27,238 nucleotides of DNA from Prorocentrum cordatum (lineage: Eukaryota; Sar; Dinophyceae; Prorocentrales; Prorocentraceae). The stretch spans positions 218,100 through 245,337 of the forward strand of contig CAUYUJ010020604.1 of assembly GCA_963575745.1 (NCBI GenBank), in the 5' to 3' direction. Below the pieces are notes generated by a model that worked only from the letters and a program-made list of their open reading frames with translations, was not told the DNA's origin and made no database searches. The stretch's first letter is position 1, and every line of letters starts with the position of its first letter. Position numbers and translations under genes: made by a program. This document shows, piece after piece, positions 9,554-16,210 of this stretch.

Positions 9554-10363
9554 AGTATATAGTGTGGGAAAAAATCCAGAGAACGACTAGTTTTCAGCCC
9601 AAGCGATTTCAGACCTCTCAAGATGACTCTAACAAAAAAACAAACAGTTTCGCAACCCAGTTCGAGTATCAGACCGAGTTCAAACCTCTCAATGCGACAG
9701 GCGGACGCGTCTGATGTCTGCGAATCGACTCATGTGATTACCAGCCCTGCAGCTCCCCTACAGCCCGAGTTAAGTGCAGAAAACCGACAGCATCTCTCAG
9801 GATGACTCGAACCGAGAGCGTTTGTCAAGATGACTCGAATAATACGAATAGATTTGCGGACCTAGCTCGGCTAGCAGACCGAGTTCAGACCTCTGCAGTC
9901 AAGAGGCGAACGCGCCTGATGATTATGAATGCGATGGATGTGCCTACCAGCTCTGTAGCTGCCCTGCAGCTCGGATTAAGTACAAAATACCCACCAGGCG
10001 TATCAAGTTGACTCGAATAATACGAATAGGTGACCTAGCTCGGCTAGCAGACCGAGTTCAGACCTATGGATTGAACAGGCGAACGCGCCTGATGATTCTG
10101 AGTGCGATAGGTGTGCTTAACAGAACTGTAGCTGCCCTACAGCTCGAGTTAAGTAGAAAATACCGACAACGCGTATCAAGTTGACTCGAATAATACGAAT
10201 AGGTTTGCGGACCTAGCTCGGCTAGCAGACCGAGTTCAGACCTATGGATTCAACAGGCGAACGCGCCTGATGATTCTCAGTGCGATAGGTGTGCTTACCA
10301 GCACTGTAGCTGCCCTACAGCTCGAGTTAAGTAGAAAATACCGCCAACGCGTATCAAGATGAC
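9554..10363 (+). repeat. Type A flank and module R block
   Basis: The type A flank (GTGTGGGAAAAAATCC to CTCAAGATGACTCTAAC) leads into R units with TGACTCGA anchors near 9803, 9831, 10009, 10182 and 10360. The two units spanning about 10010-10360 are nearly identical, indicating recent tandem duplication. Each unit has three possible hairpins: AGGCG-AACG-CGCCT, CTGTAG-CTGCC-CTACAG, and CTCGG paired with CCGAG. Confidence 0.85.
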
Positions 10364-10508
10364 TCGAAACGGCCGATCCCGCCAGTGTGCTTTTTGGCAG
10401 TAAAAGGTACCCGATCGAGCTGAGATCAAGATGGCGAGCGGGAAAAAGATCGAATATCACGGGAAAAAATACTAGAGCTCTAACGAATGGTTGAATTTCG
10501 AGAACAAA
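10364..10508 (+). repeat. Module C, copy 4
   Basis: The segment runs from AACGGCCGATCCCGCCAGTG through GAGATCAAGATGGCGAGCGG to CTAGAGCTCTAACGAATGG and TTTCGAGAACAAAA. The ATG in AAGATGG lies in a good initiation context, but no open frame is conserved between copies. Confidence 0.8.
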
Positions 10509-10573
10509 ACTGGCGCCGGCGGTACAACCTCCAACCTTTTCTTACCGCCGGGGGACTCGTAGAGCTTCCTGAC
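10509..10573 (+). repeat. Hairpin element H, copy 6 (type A)
   Basis: Stem CGGCGGTA at 10517-10524 pairs with TACCGCCG at 10543-10550. The loop is changed (CAACCTCCAACC), but the stem and the flank GTAGAGCTTCCTGACA are kept. Confidence 0.88.
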
Positions 10574-11199
10574 AATATATAATGTGGAAAAGAATTTCAG
10601 AGAACGATTAGTTTTTCAGCCCAAGCGATTATAGACCTCTCAAGATGACTCTAACAAAACAAACGAACAGTTTTCCAATCGAGCTCGAGTATGCAACCGA
10701 GCTAGGTCCGCAAACCTATTCGAATTATTCGAGTCATCTTCACAGACGCACTCGGTTTTTTGTACTTATCTCGAGCTACAGGACAACTACAGAGCTGATA
10801 CGTGCAGAATCTGATTCAGGATCATCAGTGGCCGTTGTCTGTTGAAACGAAAGCTCTGAACTTGATTTTCTGCCCGATCTAGACTCGCGAAACTATTCGT
10901 ATTGTTCGAGTCATCTTGAGAGATGCTGTCGGTTCTCTGCACTCAACTCGGGCTTTCTAGGGGGGCTGCATGGCTGGTAATCACTGGAATCGATTCGGAG
11001 ACATCTGGCGCGTCCGCCTTTCACATATAGAGCTTCGAACTCTGTCTGCTGCCCGAACTGGTCTACGAGGTACTATTCGTATTGTTCGAGTCATCACGAG
11101 AGGTGCTGTCGGTTTCCTGCACTCAACTCGGGCTGTAGAGGGCTGCAGGGCTGATTACTTGTTAGCGTTCACTTGTTAGCGTCCACTTGGTAGCGTCCA
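10574..11199 (-). repeat. Type A flank, then module R block in minus orientation
   Basis: The plus-orientation type A flank runs to about 10655. R units then appear in minus orientation, with CGAGTCATC anchors near 10729, 10907 and 11087. The block ends in short direct repeats of CACTTGNTAGCGTCC at 11168-11199 before hairpin copy 7. Confidence 0.78.
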
Positions 11200-11260
11200 A
11201 AACTGGGAGCCGGCGGTAAACCGTCAACCAGGTTACCACCGGGAGCCTCGTAGAGCTTTC
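11200..11260 (+). repeat. Hairpin element H, copy 7 (type B)
   Basis: Left arm CGGCGGTAA is at 11211-11219; the right arm reads TTACCACCG, one mismatch. The type B flank GGAGCCTCGTAGAGCTTTCTT follows. Confidence 0.85.
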
Positions 11261-11512
11261 TTGCGCGGCGCTGCCCACTACACATTGAGATTTGTTTCAA
11301 GATATCGCGGACAGCACTCGTCAAAATGACTCGAAGAATACAAATGAGTTTGCGGACCCAGCTCGAGCAGCAGACCGAGTTCAGAGCTGTAGATCGAACA
11401 GATGAACGCGCCTCATGATTCCTAATTGGTTTCTGTAAGCATCAGTTCTGTCCTATATCCCGAGAGAAGTGCAGAAACCGTTAATGCGCGTCAAGATGAC
11501 TCGAAACGGCCG
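11261..11512 (+). repeat. Type B flank and one module R unit
   Basis: CGCGGCGCTGCCCACTACACA is shared in part with the flank of copy 13. It leads into an R unit with AATGACTCGAAGAATACAAAT, GCAGACCGAGTTCAGAGCT and TGAACGCGCCT segments. Confidence 0.7.
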
Positions 11513-11700
11513 TCGGTTCCAGCAAGTGTTTTGATAGTAATATTGCAGCTACAGACCTGAGAATTTAACTGGCAGTCGCGGCATAACCTACTACACGTGA
11601 GAAAAATACCCGCTCTCAAAACGAATTTTCAATTTTTGCGCAAACATTAGAAACTCGACCCAAAGTTACCACATTCTCTTAATGCGCGGTCGGCCAACTA
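11513..11700 (+). repeat. Module D, copy 2
   Basis: The segment runs from CGGTTCCAGCAAGTGTTTTG through CCTGAGAATTTAACTGGCAG and ACGTGAGAAAAATACC to GGTCGGCCAACTAGCTCC. Here D is followed by the 11701-11936 segment instead of hairpin H. Confidence 0.8.
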
Positions 11701-11936
11701 GCTCCACCCTGCGCCCGAATTCCTCTTAGCTCAGCTTCGAAGAGCTCTACGAGGTACCCGGAGAGGAACTTGGTAGCGTCCAAAACCCGGAGAGGAAAGA
11801 GAACACAGAACGGAAAACCTTCCTGGCAAGCCCACGGAAGCTCGCGTGAAGCTCTTCCGGGGCTCTGGGGGGCTCCCCCGCAGCGCTTCCGAAGCGCTGC
11901 CAACTTGGTAGCGTCCAAAACCCGGAGAGGAAAGAG
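11701..11936. repeat. Segment with 37-bp direct repeats
   Basis: ACTTGGTAGCGTCCAAAACC plus CGGAGAGGAAAGAGAAC occurs at about 11768-11804 and again at about 11904-11940, enclosing ~100 bp with a foldback AGCGCTTCCGAAGCGCT. A third, diverged copy (CACTTGGTAGCGTCC) lies at 14658. The GAAGAGCTCTACGAGG flank is also found at 14465. Confidence 0.75.
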
Positions 11937-12002
11937 AACTGGGCACCAGCGGTAAACCGTCAACCTTTGTTACCGCCGGGGGACTCGTAGAGCTTCCTGA
12001 CA
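11937..12002 (+). repeat. Hairpin element H, copy 8 (type A)
   Basis: The left arm is CAGCGGTAA, the right arm TTACCGCCG, so one pair is lost. The type A flank GTAGAGCTTCCTGACA is intact. Confidence 0.85.
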
Positions 12003-12795
12003 ACACATAATGTCGAAAAAAATTGCAGAGAACGAATAGTTTTTCAGCCCAACTCGAGTATCAAACCGAGTTCAGACCTCTGAATGCGACAGACGGACGC
12101 GTCTGATGTCTCCGAATCGATTCCTGTGATTACCCGCCCTGCAGCCTCCCTACAGCCCGAGTTAAGTGCAGGACGCCGAGCAGTAACTCTCAAGATGACT
12201 GGAAAGAATACGAAACAGTTTCGTGATTTTCTGGAGCTTTGGATTCCGACGACAACGCGACTGACACTGATGATTCTGAAATCGGTTTCTGTACTATCAG
12301 CTCGTAGCTGTCCCTATGCTCGAGTTCAAATACAGGAAACCGAGAGCGCCTAATCAAATGATTCGAATAATACAAAGTTTTGCGGAACCTGGCTCGCTAG
12401 CTGACCGGTTTCAGACCTCTTGTTTGGAATAACAGCCGAACGCGCCTGATTATTTCTGTGCGTATCAGCAGCGTGCTTACCACGATCCCCCGCCTCCACC
12501 CCAAAACCGCACCCCGCCCAGGGTACAGTACCACCACCTTACCACCGGCCCCTAAGATACGCGCTCTGTAGCTGTCCTATATCTCGAGTTAAGTTCAGAA
12601 TACCGACAGTGCGAATCAAGATGACTTGAATAATACGAATAGGTTTGCGGACCTAGCTCGGCTAGCAAACCGAGTTCAGAGCTCTGGATTCACAGGCGAA
12701 CGCACCTAATCATTCTACATCGATTAGCTGTGCTTACCAGCTCTGTAGCTGTCCTACAGCTCGAGTTAAGTACAAAAAACCGACAACGCGTATCA
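12003..12795 (+). repeat. Type A flank and module R block
   Basis: The type A flank leads into R units with anchors TCAAGATGACTGGAA (12191), a diverged one near 12353, TCAAGATGACTTGAA (12617) and TCAAGATGACTCGAA (12794). One unit contains a C-rich insertion at about 12483-12563 (CCCCCGCCTCCACCCC) that is absent from sister units. Confidence 0.78.
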
Positions 12796-13031
12796 AGATG
12801 ACTCGAAACGGCCGATCCCTCAAGGGTGCTTGTTTGCAGTAACGATACCCGACTCGAGCTAAGATTCAAGATGACGAGCGAGAAATCAGATCGAATATCA
12901 CGAACAAATAAAATACTAGAGCCAAACGAATGGTTGAATTTCGAGAACAAAATTTTCAACGACCTGGGTGGTTTTGTGAAAAGTTCAGTTTCTTTTTTTT
13001 TTCGTGTCAACTAGCTCTCCATACGCCGGAA
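12796..13031 (+). repeat. Module C, copy 5, with flank
   Basis: The segment runs from GAAACGGCCGATCCCTCAAG through AAGATTCAAGATGACGAGCG to TACTAGAGCCAAACGAATGG. The ATGGCG of other copies is changed to ATGACG. It is followed by AAGTTCAGTTTC and CGTGTCAACTAG before hairpin copy 9. Confidence 0.78.
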
Positions 13032-13090
13032 ATCTGGCGCCGGCGGGTGAAACCGTCAACCTGGTCCACCGCCGGGAACCTCGTAGACTC
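13032..13090 (+). repeat. Hairpin element H, copy 9 (diverged)
   Basis: CGGCGGGTG and CCACCGCCG still pair except for one bulged G. The flank GGGAACCTCGTAGAC is shortened. Confidence 0.75.
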
Positions 13091-13368
13091 ATTTCACGCG
13101 GTAATAAGAGTGGCCAGAATCGAAAGAGAGCGCTTCTGGAAGCATAAAATTGATTTTTTCGTGTCGACATGAAGATGGTCCCTCCAAGTGTTTTGATAGT
13201 AAAAGTGCGACTACAGAGCACATACTAAGACAGAGAGGCCCTCATAGTCGTTTACAGGTGCGAAAAATCTGCTTTCTCAAAATGAATTGTCAAATATCTT
13301 TCAAAAAATTGCAAAACGACCCAAAAGTTACCACTTTGTCTTTCTGGCCGGGTCGACCAACTGGGCGC
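13091..13368 (+). repeat. Diverged spacer and module D, copy 3
   Basis: Sequence to about 13170 is diverged. Module D runs from GGTCCCTCCAAGTGTTTTGAT through ACAGGTGCGAAAAATC to GGTCGACCAA, ending directly at hairpin copy 10. Confidence 0.72.
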
Positions 13369-13422
13369 CGGCGGTAAACCGTCAACCTTTCTCCCGCCGG
13401 GGGACTCGTAGAGCTTCCTGAC
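13369..13422 (+). repeat. Hairpin element H, copy 10 (type A)
   Basis: Left arm CGGCGGTAA is intact; the right arm is shortened (CTCCCGCCG) by a two-base change. The flank GTAGAGCTTCCTGACA is intact. Confidence 0.85.
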
Positions 13423-13495
13423 AATATATGATGTGGAAAAGAATTTCCAGAACGACTAGTTTTTCAGCCCAAGCGATTATAGACCTCTCAAGATG
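13423..13495 (+). repeat. Type A flank between H copies 10 and 11
   Basis: AATATATGATGTGGAAAAG to CTCAAGATGACT is the same flank as after copies 5 and 6. Hairpin copy 11 follows at once, so H plus flank is tandemly repeated with a period of ~127 bp here. Confidence 0.8.
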
Positions 13496-13560
13496 ACTGG
13501 GCGCCGGCGGTAAACCGTCAATCTTTCTTACCGCCGGGGGACTCGTAGAGCTTCCAGACA
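13496..13560 (+). repeat. Hairpin element H, copy 11 (type A)
   Basis: Stem CGGCGGTAA at 13505-13513 pairs perfectly with TTACCGCCG at 13538-13546. The flank reads CTTCCAGACA. Confidence 0.92.
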
Positions 13561-13898
13561 GTACATAATGTGGCAAGAAAACAAAAGAACAAATAGTTTC
13601 GCAACTCAGTTCGAGTATCGAACCGAGTTCAGACCTCTAAATGCGACAGGCGGGCGCGTCTGATCTCTGCGAATCAGCTCATCTGATTACCAGCCCTGCA
13701 GCCCCCCTGCAGCCCGAGTTAAGTGCAGAAAACCGAGGGCATCTCTCAGGATGACTAATGTTTCGCAGACCTGTTTCGAGCAGCAGAACAAGTTCTGCTC
13801 TCGAATGAACTAACGGACGCGCCTGATGTGTGCCAATCGATTTCTATGACCCGGAGCACTGTAGCCGAAGCGATTATAGACCTCTCAAGATGACTCTA
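13561..13898 (+). repeat. Module R block between H copies 11 and 12
   Basis: R units carry CAGTTCGAGTATCGAACCGAG, GCGACAGGCGGGCGCGTC and CTGCAGCCCGAGTTAAG segments. The last unit stops inside ACTGTAGCC and joins AAGCGATTATAGACCTCTC, the end of a type A flank, so repeat modules have recombined. Confidence 0.72.
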
Positions 13899-13963
13899 AC
13901 TGGGCGCCGGCGGTAAACCGTCAACCTTTCTTACCGCCAGGGGACTCGTAGAGCTTCCTAACA
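13899..13963 (+). repeat. Hairpin element H, copy 12 (type A)
   Basis: Left arm CGGCGGTAA; right arm TTACCGCCA with the last pair lost. The flank reads CTTCCTAACA and TATATAATGTGG. Confidence 0.88.
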
Positions 13964-14088
13964 ATATATAATGTGGAAAAGAATTTCAGAGACCTCTAAA
14001 TGCGACAGGCAGACGCGCCTGATGTCTGCGGATCGATTACTGTGATTACCAGCTCTGCAGCCCCCCAACCAGCCTCAGTTTAGTGCAG
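13964..14088 (+). repeat. Chimeric R unit between H copies 12 and 13
   Basis: The type A flank is joined within AATTTCAGA to GACCTCTAAATGCGACAGGC of an R unit, which ends at TTAGTGCAGA before hairpin copy 13. The short junction homology suggests recombination between repeats. Confidence 0.65.
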
Positions 14089-14142
14089 ATGGGAACCGGC
14101 GGTAAACCGTGAACCAGGTTACCGCCGGGAGCTCGTAGAGCT
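14089..14142 (+). repeat. Hairpin element H, copy 13 (type B)
   Basis: Stem CGGCGGTAA at 14097-14105 pairs perfectly with TTACCGCCG at 14119-14127 around a 13-nt loop that also contains AACC facing GGTT. The type B flank is GGGAGCTCGTAGAGCTC. Confidence 0.9.
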
Positions 14143-14480
14143 CTTTTCTCGCACGGCGCTGCTTAGAACACATGGCAGGAGCTTTTCTGAGACGCGAGCT
14201 GAAACCTCGAAAAAGTATGTTTTTAGTTGTCACCGAACAACGGTTTCGCCAAGTGTTTTGATAGTAATACTATAGCTACGGACCTGAGAATTGATTGGCA
14301 GACGCGCCGAAACCACTACAGGTGCGAAAAATACCGGTTCTTAAACGAATATTCAGATCTCTCACAAAGTTTGTCCAACTGACCGAAAGTTCGCACATTG
14401 TCCGTCGGGGCCGGGTCGGCCAACTAGCTCCATCCCGCGCCCGAATTTCTAGCTCATCGATGCCGAAGAGCTCTACGAGG
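14143..14480 (+). repeat. Type B flank and module D, copy 4
   Basis: The type B tail (CACGGCGCTGCTTAGAACACA) runs to about 14235. Module D follows from CGGTTTCGCCAAGTGTTTTG through ACTACAGGTGCGAAAAATACC to GGTCGGCCAACTAGCTCC, then GAAGAGCTCTACGAGG as after copy 2. Confidence 0.72.
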
Positions 14481-14691
14481 TAAAACCGAAAGTACCTCTC
14501 AGGATGACTCGAATAATACAACAGTTTCGCGGATCTCGTTCGAGCAGCAGACCGAGTTCCGAGCTCTCGGTTCGACGAACGGACGCGCCTAATGTCTCGA
14601 AATCGATTCCTGTGACGAGCAGCACTGTAGCCCTCCCCCAGCACGAGCGTCCACTGTCCACTTGGTAGCGTCCAAAACCCGGATAGCAAAG
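14481..14691 (+). repeat. Last module R unit and GTAGCGTCC tail
   Basis: The unit has CAGGATGACTCGAATAATAC, GCAGACCGAGTTCCGAGCTC and ACGGACGCGCCT segments. It ends with the CACTTGGTAGCGTCC element, after which the CA-rich region begins. Confidence 0.7.
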
Positions 14692-15170
14692 AGGCACTCA
14701 CACAAACGAGCACACGCACATAAGCACGCACACACGAACACACACACACACACACACATACAAACACATATACATACACAAGAACGCACACATACGCCAG
14801 CATGTTCCACACACACACACACAACTCAACACACCCACACACACACACACACGGATAAGGGTTTCGTACACACACGCACACACTCACACACACACGCACA
14901 CGCAACACATCCACGCGCAAAGGGCGACACACACGCGCAAACGAGCACACACGAACACACAGCACATCTCACATACACACAGGGACGCGCACACGCACAC
15001 GGATCACACAAGCACATAGACACACGGGGGCACACACAAACACCCACACGCACACACGCAAACACACACACACACACTCGCGCACGCACAACCCACGCAC
15101 ACAGACGCACACGCAAGCATCCATGGAAACCTACGCACTGACGACCACACGATGACGCACGCACCGCAGC
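14692..15170. repeat. CA/GT microsatellite region, part 1
   Basis: CACACA runs are mixed with CGCACA, CATACA and AACACA steps for nearly 480 bp, C and A strongly on the plus strand. Thr/His-rich plus frames and Cys/Val-rich minus frames are repeat artefacts. Confidence 0.93.
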
Positions 15171-15215
15171 CAACACGGCCCCCCCCCCCCGCGCTCCCCT
15201 GCCGCTCCCACGCAC

Positions 15216-15350
15216 CCCCGCCCTCCCCGCCGGCGCTCCGGAGGGGGGAGGCACCGCCCCATTTTGGGGCCGGCCCTCCCTCCGCTCCAACCACACCGCC
15301 CTCGCGGAGCGCCAGAGGGGGGGGAGGGGGGAGGGGTGGGGGGCGCGCGG
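15216..15350. repeat. 82-bp inverted-repeat element in GC-rich island, copy 1
   Basis: GGCGCTCCG at 15232-15240 and CGGAGCGCC at 15305-15313 are perfect inverted repeats bounding 82 bp. A GGGCCGGCCC palindrome lies inside (15267-15276). G tracts flank the right end. A near-identical copy lies at 15856-15937. It could be a non-autonomous foldback element. Confidence 0.8.
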
Positions 15351-15359
15351 ACGGCGGCA

Positions 15360-15775
15360 GCACCGCGCGCACGCACGCGCACACGCACATGCGCAGACGA
15401 ACAACGAACAGGATGTCAAAGAGGATATCACACAAGCAAGCACACGCACACACACACAGACTAGCACACAAGAGCACACACGTACGCCAGCATGCTCCAC
15501 ACACATGCGCACATACACACATGCACACACACGCACACACACACACACACGCAAAGGTCCACACACACACACGCGCAAACGCACACACGCAGAGCACCCA
15601 GACACGCACGCGCACACGCACACACGGTCGCGCACACACACACACACACACACATACGAGACACGCGCGAGCCCCCCCCACACCACCACCACCACAAACA
15701 CACACACACACAAGCGCACACACAGACGCAATCGCGAACACCCGCGGCTAACCACGCACAGACGACAACGCGGTG
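15360..15775. repeat. CA/GT microsatellite region, part 2
   Basis: This is the same CA-rich composition as part 1, containing a CACCACCACCACCAC run near 15680-15695. No gene is seen. Confidence 0.92.
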
Positions 15776-15834
15776 ACAGACCCATTCCCCGACTAAGCAG
15801 CGCACTCTACCCCCGCGCCCCCCATCCGCCCCCA

Positions 15835-15980
15835 AGCGCCACCGCCCTCCCCGCCGGCGCTCCGGAGGGGGGAGGCACCGCCCCATGTTGGGGCCGGCCC
15901 TCCCTCCACTCCAGCCACTCCGCCCTCGCGGAGCGCCGAAGAGAGGGGGGGGGAAAAGGGGGAAGGGGGCGGCGGGGGTG
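15835..15980. repeat. 82-bp inverted-repeat element in GC-rich island, copy 2
   Basis: GGCGCTCCG at 15856-15864 and CGGAGCGCC at 15929-15937 bound 82 bp, exactly the length of copy 1. The GGGCCGGCCC palindrome is kept (15891-15900). The copies are ~624 bp apart in the same orientation and differ by a few substitutions. Confidence 0.8.
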
Positions 15981-15994
15981 CCAGCGCCATGCTC

Positions 15995-16170
15995 GCACAC
16001 AGACACACACACACACGCACACACAAGGATGCACGTTTCCTCAGGAAGCGCGCCGCGTCGCAGGCGCGAGCGCGGGTCTCAAGTGCACACGCGGACATAC
16101 ACGCGCACACTAAGACACACAGACACACATACACCCACACACGAATACACAAACGCACGCCCGCACACTC
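15995..16170. repeat. CA/GT microsatellite region, part 3
   Basis: The last CA-rich stretch is interrupted by a GC-rich segment (AGGAAGCGCGCCGCGTCGCA) at about 16040-16075. It ends ~40 bp beyond the stop codon of the transposon gene. Confidence 0.88.
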
Positions 16171-16210
16171 AATGAGGGACGCCCTGGCAAGCGGCCATGG
16201 AGGGGCGATC

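Larger units (their letters stand above)
5786..14690. repeat. Gene-free mosaic of interspersed repeat modules R, C, D and H
   Basis: Nearly 9 kb is built from four recurring modules in both orientations: R (160-180 bp), C (~145 bp), D (~185 bp) and H (~60-bp hairpin). All open frames here are short, occur in several frames of the same repeats and vary between copies, so I call no gene. Copies differ by substitutions and small indels. Individual blocks are listed separately. Confidence 0.85.

Noticed and set aside
10364-10508. Gene start at AAGATGGCGAGC in module C
   Set aside because: The following frame is short and not conserved between copies; one copy has ATGACG.
5821-14142. CRISPR array
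   Set aside because: H copies are unevenly spaced, occur in both orientations and are parted by other repeats rather than unique spacers; the context is eukaryotic.
5786-14690. Short frames of 60-150 codons in the mosaic
   Set aside because: They lie in repeated modules, change frame and length from copy to copy and show no shared protein.
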